A stretch of 64,000 nt of DNA from Phenylobacterium sp. (GTDB lineage Bacteria > Pseudomonadota > Alphaproteobacteria > Caulobacterales > Caulobacteraceae): contig NZ_JANINU010000307.1 of NCBI RefSeq assembly GCF_024508875.1, positions 61,324 through 125,323 of the forward strand. Direction: 5' to 3'. A program made the translations under genes and the position numbers. Below, in pieces: positions 6,856 through 14,938 of the stretch (the stretch's first letter is position 1; every line of letters begins with the position of its first letter). Under the pieces are notes generated by a model, which ran no database searches, was not told where the DNA came from, and was given only the letters and a program-made list of their open reading frames with translations.

Positions 6856-7755
6856 ATGGGGGCAGATATGCTGTGGCAGCTTGAGATGGCCGACTGCGCA
6901 AGGGCAGCGGCAGGATATTGGAGGAGCCGCGAGGAAGCAGCGTTCCAGCAGGACGTGACACATCGGCTCGACATGATCGCGGAAATGATCAACAGCGTTC
7001 TCGCGTCGATCGAAGCGTTGAAGCCTTTTATCGTGAATGCGCTGCGCGCAGAGGTGATCGAGATTTACAAGGACGAGATCAACGCAGCTCGCAAATCGTT
7101 GGAGGTAGTCGCTGCCGGCATCGATGGTAGACCGACCGCACTTCAAATCGCTGAACTGACTGATATTGCAGGAAAGTTACTGCCTGGAGTTTTCAAGCTG
7201 ATCGGGCGAGATAAGCATTATCAAGCCTATCCAGTTCTAAACACGGGTGTAATCGCGTATATGCGATTTCTTGTGGTCGTAGGTGCCAATGACGCAACTG
7301 CGAGGGCTTTCGCTAAGGCCGTTCTCCCCTACTACAATGGAGCTTTAGACGCGAAGGCCGAAGATTCCTGGATCTACGCCCTCAGTGATGCCAATTCACA
7401 CTTAGCCGCCACGACCAAGCTATGGAACGACCACGTCGATAGGTGGTGGCAGGTATTCTCTATTGGAAATCCGGAATACATGCGAGTTCAGGGAACGTTC
7501 GATGCTAGCAACGCCGACAATCCCGAGAGGGCCAATCAGGGAACTGTGCCCGCACCAGTGGTAACCGGCTTCTTTCCGTTCATTCCACAGGGGGCGATGG
7601 AGCACGAGCTCGGGTGGCAGCAGCAGTGGTTCATTGCTCAGTGGGGCGTTTGGCGCGCGGACGCAAAGGCGTGGGAAGCGAAGATCGATGAACTCAAGCC
7701 GCAGGTCGCGTGCCTAGACGAAATGCGCAAGCTATTGGACGAGATGTCCGCTTAG
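6856..7755 (+). CDS. Orphan 299-aa cargo protein of unknown function
   Basis: Unrecognised. The first third is helical (VTHRLDMIAEMINSVLASIE; EIYKDEINAARKSLEVVAA), the middle has a short hydrophobic stretch (VIAYMRFLVVVGA), and the last third is Trp-rich (WWQVF, GWQQQWFIAQWGVW). There is no signal peptide. Codon usage and GC content differ visibly from the neighbouring virD4 and yhaV genes, suggesting recent transfer. The start could also be the ATG at 6868, which has GGGGG a few bases upstream. A TTGACG -35-like hexamer lies at about 6786. It may be element cargo; no function can be assigned. Confidence 0.7.
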   Translation: MGADMLWQLEMADCARAAAGYWRSREEAAFQQDVTHRLDMIAEMINSVLASIEALKPFIVNALRAEVIEIYKDEINAARKSLEVVAAGIDGRPTALQIAELTDIAGKLLPGVFKLIGRDKHYQAYPVLNTGVIAYMRFLVVVGANDATARAFAKAVLPYYNGALDAKAEDSWIYALSDANSHLAATTKLWNDHVDRWWQVFSIGNPEYMRVQGTFDASNADNPERANQGTVPAPVVTGFFPFIPQGAMEHELGWQQQWFIAQWGVWRADAKAWEAKIDELKPQVACLDEMRKLLDEMSA

Positions 7756-7868
7756 GGGCGGAGGGCCGCACTCGAATGAGGTCCAGAAGCGGACGCCAAT
7801 TTGGCCGCGGGTGGATCATGCGACGGGCGGCGAGTGGACGGCGGTCAGCCGATCACCACCGGTACTGC

Positions 7869-9464
7869 TCATCTGTCGAACAAGCCAGCGAACTCCCGAT
7901 CTGCGTAGTGGCGGACCTTGCCGGCGAGCAGCGGGTCGCGGCCTGGGCGCAGCACCAGCATCATGTGGTCGGGGAGCCGGATGACTTCGTCGGGCGTCAG
8001 CAGGTCGCGACGAACCCGCTGCTCGCTCCAGGACTCGCCATCGCCCGACGAGCTCGAGCCGCCCTTCAGCGACGTGGTCGAGCCGGAGTTCATCGAGGTG
8101 CCGTGGGCGATGAAGGTCGCGGTGGTGACGCCGAGCGTGCGCGAGACCCACTGGGCGGTGTCGATGTCCGCGACGTTGAACACCTGGGTGACGGCGGCGT
8201 TGGCGAGGAAGGTGCCGTGTCGCTCGCCGTACAGCGCCTTCAGCTGATGCAGATCCTGCAGGATAGCCCACAGCTGCACGCCGTACCCGGCCATCAGGCC
8301 GTAGGCCTGGGCGAGCGGCTCCAGCCGCCCCAGCGTCGCGAACTCGTCCAGCAGGAAGAGGACAGGTGAGGGCTGCGCGCCGGCGCGCGTGGGACCGCGG
8401 GCCAGGCTGTGCAGGGCCTGGGCGACGAGCAGCCTCAGCCAGCGGGCGTGCGTGCCGAGCCGCTCCGGCGGCAGCACCAGGAAGACGCTGGCGCGCTGGT
8501 CGCGCAGGTCCTCGAAGGCAAAGTCCGCGCGCGCCAGGCTGTCGGTGATCCGGCGGCTGTCGAGGAAGTGCGTGTGGCGCTGCGCGGCCGAGAGCACGCC
8601 GGTGGCTTCCCGATCCGCCTTGCCGAGATGGCGGTTGGCGGCGCGGGCCACGAGGCCGTCAGCCGCCGGGCTGGCCTGCATGGCCATGAGGGTGGCGGCG
8701 AAGCGCGCGGGGGCGGCCGTCAGCAGATCACGCACCGCCGCCAGCGTCGCGCCCTCCGGGGGCGGGTGCGTGACGACGTGCATGATCACGCCGGCGATCA
8801 GCGCCTTGGCTTCCTCGTTCCAGTGCGCCTCGCTCACCTGCTCCGGCGGATCGTAGACCAGCGCTTCGGCGATCAGCGCGGCGTCTTCGGCCAGGTCGAG
8901 GCCGAACGGGTCCAGGGCGGCGAGGGGATTGTAGCTCGCCGTCGGCTGTCCCGACGCTTCGAAGGGATCGAGCACATGCACGGGCCCGAAGCGCGCCCGC
9001 GAGCGGGCCGCGATGCGGGCGTTCTCGCCTTTCGGATCGACGCAGAGGATCGCGCTGTCGGACGTGAGCAGATTGGGAAGGACGACGCCGACGCCCTTGC
9101 CCGATCGGGTCGGCGCGAAGGTCAGCAGATGGCCGGGCCCATCGTAACGCATCAGCCAGCCGCCGGCGGCGCGGCCGATGATCAGGCCGTCCGGCCCGCC
9201 GAGCGCGCCGCGGGCGCGGCGCTCGTCGGCGAATTGCGCGCTGCCGTGGGTCGTCACCGGGCCCGTGGGGCCGTAGCGCCCCAGCCAAAGCAGGTAGCCC
9301 CAGGCCCCGCCCGCGAGCGTCGCCGTCAGGGGGATCACCCATTCGACGAGGAGGTCAGGGAGGCCGAAGTGATCGCGCACGATCAGGAAGGGCGCGTTCG
9401 CGATGACATTGCCCCAGAAGGCGCCCGCCAGGGTCGGCCAGATGGCGCCGAGGGCGAGTCTCAT
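7869..9464 (-). CDS. traG: VirD4/TraG-family type IV coupling protein
   Basis: 531 residues from ATG at 9464, chosen because it overlaps the traD stop as ATGA; a longer frame starts at 9515. Two membrane helices lie near the N-terminus (~15-75). Walker A is APTRSGKGVGVV and Walker B is PVLFLLDEFATLG. The DLHQLKALYG and FNVADIDTAQWVSRTLG segments are standard for VirD4/TraG ATPases, which dock the relaxosome to the transfer channel at the inner membrane. A Ser/Gly-rich linker (TSLKGGSSSSGDGES) precedes the final QRVRRDLLTPDEVIRLP block. It runs traC-traD-traG on the minus strand, divergent from traA. No trb/virB channel genes are in the window. Confidence 0.95.
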   Translation of the reverse strand: MRLALGAIWPTLAGAFWGNVIANAPFLIVRDHFGLPDLLVEWVIPLTATLAGGAWGYLLWLGRYGPTGPVTTHGSAQFADERRARGALGGPDGLIIGRAAGGWLMRYDGPGHLLTFAPTRSGKGVGVVLPNLLTSDSAILCVDPKGENARIAARSRARFGPVHVLDPFEASGQPTASYNPLAALDPFGLDLAEDAALIAEALVYDPPEQVSEAHWNEEAKALIAGVIMHVVTHPPPEGATLAAVRDLLTAAPARFAATLMAMQASPAADGLVARAANRHLGKADREATGVLSAAQRHTHFLDSRRITDSLARADFAFEDLRDQRASVFLVLPPERLGTHARWLRLLVAQALHSLARGPTRAGAQPSPVLFLLDEFATLGRLEPLAQAYGLMAGYGVQLWAILQDLHQLKALYGERHGTFLANAAVTQVFNVADIDTAQWVSRTLGVTTATFIAHGTSMNSGSTTSLKGGSSSSGDGESWSEQRVRRDLLTPDEVIRLPDHMMLVLRPGRDPLLAGKVRHYADREFAGLFDR

Positions 9465-9742
9465 CCGGCGTCTTCCGCTTCGCTGGCGAAGGCGCGCTGG
9501 CCGCGGCGTCGCCACAGCAGCTTCGCACCCTCACCATCCGGCGCCCGCAGCCGGTCGGCGAGCTCCAGGAAGGCGCCGTAAAGCGCGGCGCGATCGTCCT
9601 GCGCGAGATCGACGAGGCCGGCCTTGGCGACCAGGCCGCCGAGCTCGATCAGCTGATGGGTGCGTTCACGGCGCTGCACGACCCAGGCCCTCGTGTCCGA
9701 CCTTGCCTGCGCCGCCTCAAGCCGGTGGCGCGCCGCCGCCAT
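9461..9742 (-). CDS. traD: Conjugal transfer protein TraD
   Basis: The conserved end ERTHQLIELGGLVAKAGLVD followed by DDRAALYGAFLEL is the Ti-type TraD pattern, a small DNA-transfer accessory protein distinct from the F-plasmid TraD ATPase. The frame is open up to 9868, but that start would overlap traC by 150 bases. I prefer the ATG at 9742 (MAAARHRLEAAQAR), giving 93 residues and a 26-base overlap; the ribosome-binding site is weak, so the start is uncertain. The C-terminal WRRRGQRAF may continue a conserved basic tail. Confidence 0.8.
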   Translation of the reverse strand: MAAARHRLEAAQARSDTRAWVVQRRERTHQLIELGGLVAKAGLVDLAQDDRAALYGAFLELADRLRAPDGEGAKLLWRRRGQRAFASEAEDAG

Positions 9743-10016
9743 CCGCCGCGCGGCCTTGGCTACCGCGGCCAGCGCCGCCGCCAGTCCGGCTCTGTCCCTG
9801 AAAGAAGCCGGCGCCGGCGCGCCGCCAGGCCTCCCGCGTGGGCGCGTCGGCCTTGGCGGCGGCGGCAAGCGCGCCGGCCAGCTCTTCGATGGACAGGTGA
9901 TCGGCGCCGGTGGCGATCACCAGCTCGCCGAACTGCGTCACGCGCCGTCCTTTCAGCGCCTTGGCGCGCTGCTGCAGGGCCTGAAGTTCGGCGTCGAGGT
10001 CGCGCGGCTTCTTCAT
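9717..10016 (-). CDS. traC: Conjugal transfer protein TraC
   Basis: 99 residues from MKKPRDLDAELQALQQRA at 10016. The pattern of a charged coiled-coil start, then KGRRVTQFGELVIATGADHL and IEELAGALAAA, matches Ti-type TraC, a relaxosome accessory protein expressed next to oriT. A longer frame begins at 10109 but its extra N-terminus would lie within the oriT region and has no support. First gene of the minus-strand transfer arm, divergent from traA across the oriT. Confidence 0.83.
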   Translation of the reverse strand: MKKPRDLDAELQALQQRAKALKGRRVTQFGELVIATGADHLSIEELAGALAAAAKADAPTREAWRRAGAGFFQGQSRTGGGAGRGSQGRAADGGGAPPA

Positions 10017-10122
10017 GACATCGCCTCCGTGGAAACGGAGACCGAACCCTGTGCGGCCGTTTTTCCGGGGGCCATGGGTAAGCTTACGCATGGCGGTCCC
10101 GTCACTCACGGCCGAAGGTCTG

Positions 10123-10153
10123 AGTGCGCGCTTATACGTCGCTGACGCGACGT
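10123..10153 (-). other. Probable origin of transfer (oriT), Ti/IncQ type
   Basis: The minus strand reads TAAGCGCGCACT at 10134-10123, matching the IncQ/Ti nick consensus TAAGTGCGCCCT at 10 of 12 bases. It is flanked at 10136-10153 by the perfect inverted repeat ACGTCGC-TGAC-GCGACGT, the arrangement known beside Ti-plasmid nick sites. The segment lies between divergent traC and traA, where Ti-type oriT is found. The nick site itself is inferred from similarity to the consensus. Confidence 0.85.
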
Positions 10154-10174
10154 GCTCGGGCGGGGAGGGATCGC

Positions 10175-12781
10175 ATGGCGATCTACCACTTCTCGGCGAA
10201 GGTGATCTCGCGGGCCAAGGGCTCGTCGGCCGTCGCGGCCGCGGCCTATCGGTCTGCGTCGCGGCTGCATGACGAGCGTCTCGATCGCGCCCACGACTTC
10301 TCGGCCAAGGCCGGCGTCGTGCATTCCGAAGTCGTGCTGCCGGAGGGTGCGCCGGAGCGTTGGCGCGACCGCGAGACGCTCTGGAACGAGGTCGAGGCGC
10401 GGGAAGTCCGCAAGGATGCGCAGCTCGCGAGGGAGGTGGAGTTCGCGTTGCCGCGGGAGCTCTCGCAGCGGGACGGCGTCGAGCTCGCGCGGTCGTTCGT
10501 GCAGCGCGAGTTCGTCGGCAAGGGGATGGTCGCGGACCTCAACGTCCATTGGGATGTCGGCGCCGACGGCGAGGCCAAGCCCCATGCGCACGTCATGCTC
10601 GCCTTGCGCTCAGCGGGGCCGGACGGGTTCGGCGGCAAGGTCCGCGACTGGAACGCGACCGACCAGCTCGTCGCCTGGCGCGAGGCGTGGGCGGACCATG
10701 CCAACCGCAGGCTCGCCGAGCTCGGCATCGACGCCCGCATCGATCCGCGCGCCCTGAAGGACCAGGGGATCGACCTGGAGCCGCAGAACAAGATTGGCGC
10801 GTCGGGCGCCCGGCGCGAGACGCATGGCGAGGCCGCCGAGCGTGCGGAGGACCACCGCGCGATCGCGCGGCGCAACGGCGAGCGGATCCTGGCCGAACCC
10901 GAGATCGCGCTGTCGGCGATTACCCACCAGCAGGCGACGTTCACCGAGCATGACCTTGCGCGGTTCGTGCACCGGCATACAGACGGCAAGGCGCAGTTCG
11001 ACGCTGCGTTGGCGAAGGTCCGGACCAGCGATGAGATCGTGCGGCTCGGCCGGGACGGGCAGGGGCGGGAACGCTTCACCAGCCGTGAGATGCTGCGCGT
11101 CGAACGCGGCCTGGAGCGGGATGCGGACACCCTGGCGGCGCGCCCCGGCCACACGGTGACCGAGCGCGACAAGGCGGCAGCCCTCTCGCAGTCGTCCGCA
11201 GCCGGCCTCGACCTTTCCACCGCGCAGCGCGATGCGCTCGACCATGTCACGCGCCGGGGCGATCTCGCCCTACTCGTGGGCTACGCCGGTACGGGCAAGA
11301 GCGCGCTGCTGGGCGTCGCGCGCGAGGCCTGGGAGGCGCAAGGCTATCGCGTCCGCGGCGCGGCCTTGTCGGGCATGGCCGCCGAGAGCCTCGAAGGGGG
11401 CTCCGGGATCCCGTCGCGGACCCTGGCGAGCCTGGAGCATGCGTGGGCGCGGGATCGCGAGACGCTGGGGCCGCGGGACGTGCTGGTGGTGGACGAGGCG
11501 GGGCTCGTCGGATCGCGGCAGCTCGCCCGGGTGATGGCTCAGGCCCAGGCGGCGGGCGCGAAGGTGGTGATGGTCGGCGACGCCGAGCAACTGCAGGCCA
11601 TCGAGGCGGGCGCTGCGTTCCGGGCCCTCGCGGAGCGGCATAGCGCCTACGAGCTCACCGAAGTCCGGCGACAGCAGGTCGATTGGCAGCGCGATGCGAC
11701 ACGCCAGCTTGCCACCGGCCGGACCGCGCAGGCCCTGGCAGCCTATGCCTCAAGCGACGCCGTGCACGGCCACGAGGATGCCACGGCCGCGCGGGCGGCC
11801 GTCTTGGCAGGTTGGTGGGCGGCCAAGCAGGTGGCGCCCGAGACCTCGCAGGTCATGCTGGCCTACACGCGCGACGACGTCTCCGCCCTCAACGGCCTGG
11901 CGCGCGAGCGCATGCACGCGACCGGGATGCTGGGACCGGATCACACGGTCGAGACCACCCGCGGCGCACGGCTCTTCGCAGAGGGCGAACGGATCGTCTT
12001 CCTGCGCAACGAGCGCGAGCTCGGGGTCAAAAACGGCACCCTGGGCACGGTGGAGGAGCTGGGCGACACGCGCGTGAGCGTGCGCCTGGACGACGGCCGG
12101 CGTGTGGCCTTCGATCACAAGGCCTACACGGATCTGGACCACGGCTATGCGACGACGATCCACAAGTCGCAGGGCGTCACCGTCGATCGCGCGCACGTAC
12201 TGGCCAGCGGGCATATGGACCGGCACGCGACATACGTAGCGATGTCCCGACATCGGCACGCGGTGTCGCTCCACTACGACCGCCAGACCTTCGCTGACGA
12301 AGCTGCACTCGGCCGGACTTTGTCACGCGAGCGGGCCAAGGACTCCACCCTCGACTACCCAGAGCTTTTCGCCGAGCGCCGAGGACTCGCTCAGGTTGCT
12401 GGCAGCGCGTTCGAGGCGTTTCGGCCGCACGAGTCGGGCCTGGCCGCCGGGCGTGAAGGCCGGCAGGACGAACTGGCGCGCGTCCAGGCGTTCGCCCGGG
12501 CCTGGCAGGACGGCGTGCGGATGCGCATCGCCGGTCATGATCTGCTCGCCCATCAACGCGTGGCGCTGGACCGAGCGACCGGTGCGCTGGACAGGGCGAG
12601 CCCTGGATTGGCCGCGAAGGTGGCCGCGGCGCTGGAGCGCGACCCTGCGCTCGCCGCGCCTGCGGCCCGTGGGCGGCCCCAGGGCCTGCTGCGGGCAGCC
12701 GAGCGAACGTCTGCGCCGGACCTCCAGCAGGCGCGGGACATCGGGCGCGAGACGAGCCGTGATCGCGGATGGGAGCGATGA
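10175..12781 (+). CDS. traA: Ti-type conjugative relaxase/helicase TraA
   Basis: 868 residues from ATG at 10175, preceded by GGAGGG. The MobA/MobL relaxase domain opens at once with MAIYHFSAKVISRAKGSS and carries the metal-binding PHAHVMLAL motif at ~120. After residue ~350 comes a RecD-like helicase with Walker A VGYAGTGKSALL, Walker B VLVVDEAGLVGS, GDAEQLQAIEAG and the UvrD-like C-terminal HGYATTIHKSQGVTVDRAHV. The protein nicks oriT and leads the strand into the recipient. It is shorter than Ti TraA (~1100 residues), with a reduced C-terminus, but every catalytic motif looks intact. Confidence 0.96.
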   Translation: MAIYHFSAKVISRAKGSSAVAAAAYRSASRLHDERLDRAHDFSAKAGVVHSEVVLPEGAPERWRDRETLWNEVEAREVRKDAQLAREVEFALPRELSQRDGVELARSFVQREFVGKGMVADLNVHWDVGADGEAKPHAHVMLALRSAGPDGFGGKVRDWNATDQLVAWREAWADHANRRLAELGIDARIDPRALKDQGIDLEPQNKIGASGARRETHGEAAERAEDHRAIARRNGERILAEPEIALSAITHQQATFTEHDLARFVHRHTDGKAQFDAALAKVRTSDEIVRLGRDGQGRERFTSREMLRVERGLERDADTLAARPGHTVTERDKAAALSQSSAAGLDLSTAQRDALDHVTRRGDLALLVGYAGTGKSALLGVAREAWEAQGYRVRGAALSGMAAESLEGGSGIPSRTLASLEHAWARDRETLGPRDVLVVDEAGLVGSRQLARVMAQAQAAGAKVVMVGDAEQLQAIEAGAAFRALAERHSAYELTEVRRQQVDWQRDATRQLATGRTAQALAAYASSDAVHGHEDATAARAAVLAGWWAAKQVAPETSQVMLAYTRDDVSALNGLARERMHATGMLGPDHTVETTRGARLFAEGERIVFLRNERELGVKNGTLGTVEELGDTRVSVRLDDGRRVAFDHKAYTDLDHGYATTIHKSQGVTVDRAHVLASGHMDRHATYVAMSRHRHAVSLHYDRQTFADEAALGRTLSRERAKDSTLDYPELFAERRGLAQVAGSAFEAFRPHESGLAAGREGRQDELARVQAFARAWQDGVRMRIAGHDLLAHQRVALDRATGALDRASPGLAAKVAAALERDPALAAPAARGRPQGLLRAAERTSAPDLQQARDIGRETSRDRGWER

Positions 12782-13443
12782 GCCTGCAGCCCAGCGATCC
12801 GGCGGCCGACGCCTTCGAGCGCTTGAGAAGCGAGGTGGCGCTCCTTCGCCGCGCGGTGGAGGGTCTGGCGGCCGGTGCGCAAGACGCGCCGGTCGACTAC
12901 AGCCCGACCCTCGCCGAGCTCTCCGAAGCGATCGCGGCCGTCAACGCTCAAGCCGTGGCGCTGGGCGAGCGCCCCGTTCTGGCGCTCGCCCCGGACCAGC
13001 TCGGGTCGTTGTTCCAGATCGCTGCGGCCAAGGTGCTGGCGAAGCCGGTGGCGGAACTCGAACGTGAGCGCACGACCCTCCGCCAGGCAGGGGAGGCGCT
13101 CCGCGCGGCTCGTGAGGCTGATCTGGCGAAGTCGCGGTCCTGGCGCAGGACCACGAGCCTGCTGGGCGGGGGGGCCTTGGTCGGCGTCGTTCTGTGGAGC
13201 CTCCTCCTCGGGCCGGTCGCCCGCATGCTCCCGGGCAGCTGGGGGGCTCCCGAGCGCTTGGCCTCCGCCACCTTGAACCTGCCGATGGCGCCGGCCGGAG
13301 AGCGGTTGCTTCGGCGCGGCGACCCGCAGGGCTGGACGGCCGTCGAGGTCGCCCGTCAGGTGCCGCACGATGAGCTTCTCGCGCTCCACGACTGCATGTC
13401 CCGTTTGCGGAAGACATGCACAGTGAAGGTGGGCCGCCAATAA
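12778..13443 (+). CDS. DUF6118 family membrane-anchored protein
   Basis: 221 residues from the ATG at 12778, which overlaps the traA stop as ATGA. The N-terminal 110 residues are helical and acidic; a basic stretch (KSRSWRRTT) then precedes one membrane helix (SLLGGGALVGVVLWSLLLG), followed by a PGSWGAPERLA segment and two late cysteines (DCMSRLRKTC). This is the DUF6118 layout found directly after traA in many Caulobacterales and Sphingomonadales elements. The position suggests a part in DNA transfer or its regulation, but no function is known. Confidence 0.88.
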   Translation: MSLQPSDPAADAFERLRSEVALLRRAVEGLAAGAQDAPVDYSPTLAELSEAIAAVNAQAVALGERPVLALAPDQLGSLFQIAAAKVLAKPVAELERERTTLRQAGEALRAAREADLAKSRSWRRTTSLLGGGALVGVVLWSLLLGPVARMLPGSWGAPERLASATLNLPMAPAGERLLRRGDPQGWTAVEVARQVPHDELLALHDCMSRLRKTCTVKVGRQ

Positions 13444-13566
13444 CTGGCGGACTTCCCGCTAAGACGTGGCGGACAATCCGCCGGTTTGCGTCGCCCCGTG
13501 GTTGTGTTTGTTGAATTCAAGTTCTTGCGGTAGCGTGGTCCTGGAGTTGCAAGCGCCCGGTGCGTC

Positions 13567-13812
13567 ATGCGTATGCTTAAGCTTGAAGGATCTGCCCCCG
13601 CTATAGGGCGGAATCTGGTGGTCCTCAGTCGTCGTCAGCTCGAATGCTTGAGCTGGGCTGAAGCGGGCAAGAGCGCGCGCGATACCGGCCAAATCCTCGG
13701 AATCTCTCAGCGCACAGTCGAGAAGCACCTGGAACAAGCCTGCGGACTCCTGGGCGTCCGCACGCGCATCCAGGCGGTGGTGAGGGCCCGGCAGCTCGGC
13801 CTGCTCGGCTGA
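13567..13812 (+). CDS. Stand-alone LuxR-type HTH protein
   Basis: 81 residues that are essentially a GerE/LuxR helix-turn-helix: LSRRQLECLSWAEAGKSARD followed by QILGISQRTVEKHLEQACGL and VRTRIQAVVRARQLGLL. There is no autoinducer or receiver domain. Short LuxR proteins of this kind lie near tra genes of alphaproteobacterial elements and may act like TraR/TraM-type modulators, but that is inference. The upstream spacer holds a hairpin GGCGGA-CAA-TCCGCC at 13468-13482 that could end the traA-DUF6118 transcript. Confidence 0.85.
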   Translation: MRMLKLEGSAPAIGRNLVVLSRRQLECLSWAEAGKSARDTGQILGISQRTVEKHLEQACGLLGVRTRIQAVVRARQLGLLG

Positions 13813-13922
13813 GTTGCGGCGATCCACGTGGCTTGGGCGCTGACGCGTCAGTAGTGTGACCGTCACCTCCGCCGGAGCGCCAGCGATGCGCGGGCGGGAG
13901 CCGAGCGGCGCTGGTGGGGCGC

Positions 13923-14054
13923 TTAGGCCAGGAGCGTTAGATAGCGCTCGAACTCCCCACCGAAATGCGAGAACGGCGTTGTCGCGAACAAGCGCGCGCT
14001 CAGTCGACCGGCAGCAGCGTGCATGATCAGGACGCGGGGCCCGGCCTCTCGCAA
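13923..14054 (-). CDS. Possible short ORF or gene remnant
   Basis: A 43-codon minus-strand frame (TTG at 14054; ATG at 14024 gives 33 codons) ending LFATTPFSHFGGEFERYLTLLA. The composition looks protein-like rather than random GC-rich translation. It follows the gene at 14067-14474 in the same frame after its TGA. It may be a small gene or the tail of a broken longer one. No family is recognised. Confidence 0.3.
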   Translation of the reverse strand: MREAGPRVLIMHAAAGRLSARLFATTPFSHFGGEFERYLTLLA

Positions 14055-14066
14055 GATCGCGCAGGC

Positions 14067-14474
14067 TCAGAGGACTCGGATCGGCTCGCCGCTCGTGTTG
14101 TAGGCCGCGAATTGGCCGACGACGCCGAAAAGCACGGCATTGACCATCTTCTCGAGCGCAGACTCGATGCGCGCCGGCGTCGGCGGCAGCCCGTCGACAC
14201 CGGCCAGGCCCGCGGCGAAAACCACCTGCCAAGGTGGGCCCGCGCGGCGCGATTCCGCCGCCAGGGCGTCGAAGTCCGTCAGCTCGTCGGGCGCCTTGTC
14301 GACGCACATGAGCGGCGAGAGCGCCCCGCCCTGGCCCGCCTGGAAGCGGCGCCGTTGCTCGGCGGTCGGGTGGTCGGGCAGTTCGGCCGCGGCGAATACG
14401 AACAGCAGGCGCTGCGGCTGGGGTTGATTCACCGAAGCGCGCAGCAACTGCTGGAAGTGCGAGCCTTGCATCAT
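14067..14474 (-). CDS. Conserved hypothetical (often labelled 'ribonucleotide reductase subunit alpha')
   Basis: 135 residues from the ATG at 14474, which has AGAGGG upstream. The body matches a widespread family of small cytosolic proteins: EPQRLLFVFA-like PQPQRLLFVFAAAELPD, then GGALSPLMCVDKAPDELTDF, then WQVVFAAGLAG and a final FGVVGQFAAYNTSGEPI. Databases often call this family a ribonucleotide reductase subunit, but the sequence has none of the RNR motifs and the label looks wrong. The role is unknown. It is divergent from the moaD promoter. Confidence 0.78.
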   Translation of the reverse strand: MMQGSHFQQLLRASVNQPQPQRLLFVFAAAELPDHPTAEQRRRFQAGQGGALSPLMCVDKAPDELTDFDALAAESRRAGPPWQVVFAAGLAGVDGLPPTPARIESALEKMVNAVLFGVVGQFAAYNTSGEPIRVL

Positions 14475-14566
14475 GGCCCTCTGGTAGGCCGGGTGGCCCA
14501 GGCGCGCCTTGATGCTTATCAAGCCCAGACGCGGGGCGGCCGAGGGGACGCCTGCGACCGAATGGC

Positions 14567-14580
14567 TTGACCAACATCAA
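14567..14580 (+). promoter_or_regulatory. FNR/Dnr-type box upstream of moaD
   Basis: TTGAC-CAAC-ATCAA matches TTGAT-N4-ATCAA at 9 of 10 informative bases. TAGGAT at 14602-14607 is a good -10. A start at about 14615 would put the box centre near -41.5, the activating position for Crp/Fnr proteins, with a 19-base leader before moaD. Confidence 0.75.
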
Positions 14581-14633
14581 TGCCACCCCTGTGGCGGCGC
14601 CTAGGATCGGCCCGAGATCAAGGGCTCCTCCGC

Positions 14634-14936
14634 ATGACTTCTGACAGTGTCGACCTCGCCGAACCGCCGCGCGCCCGCGCAGGCGCGATCGCCCGGGTGC
14701 TGTTCTTCGGTCGGCTCGCTGACCTGTTTGGGCGGTCGATGTCCGTGATCATCCCAGCCGAGGGCTGTGCCGTCAGCGACCTCAGGATCCGCATCGCCGC
14801 GACGGTCGAAGGCGGCGCCGAGGCGCTCGGCCAACCCGGCGTTCGTGTCGCCGTCGACCAGCTCATGGCTTGTGGCGACCCCTGGGTGTCCCCGGGCCAG
14901 GACGTGGCCTTCCTGCCGGCGTTCTCTGGAGGCTGA
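14634..14936 (+). CDS. moaD: Molybdopterin synthase small subunit (MoaD, sulfur carrier)
   Basis: 100 residues. The ubiquitin-like pattern is clear (ARVLFFGRLADLFG, VSDLRIRIAA, VRVAVDQ, and VAFLPAFSGG) with the C-terminal Gly-Gly that is adenylated and thiocarboxylated. MoaD donates sulfur to cPMP within the MoaDE complex. MoaE is not encoded in the window and must lie elsewhere. It carries a short extra N-terminus (DLAEPPRARAGA). moaD, moaB and moeA are packed with 2-nt spacing and a 10-nt overlap, so they form an operon under the FNR-type box at 14567. Confidence 0.9.
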   Translation: MTSDSVDLAEPPRARAGAIARVLFFGRLADLFGRSMSVIIPAEGCAVSDLRIRIAATVEGGAEALGQPGVRVAVDQLMACGDPWVSPGQDVAFLPAFSGG

Positions 14937-14938
14937 CC

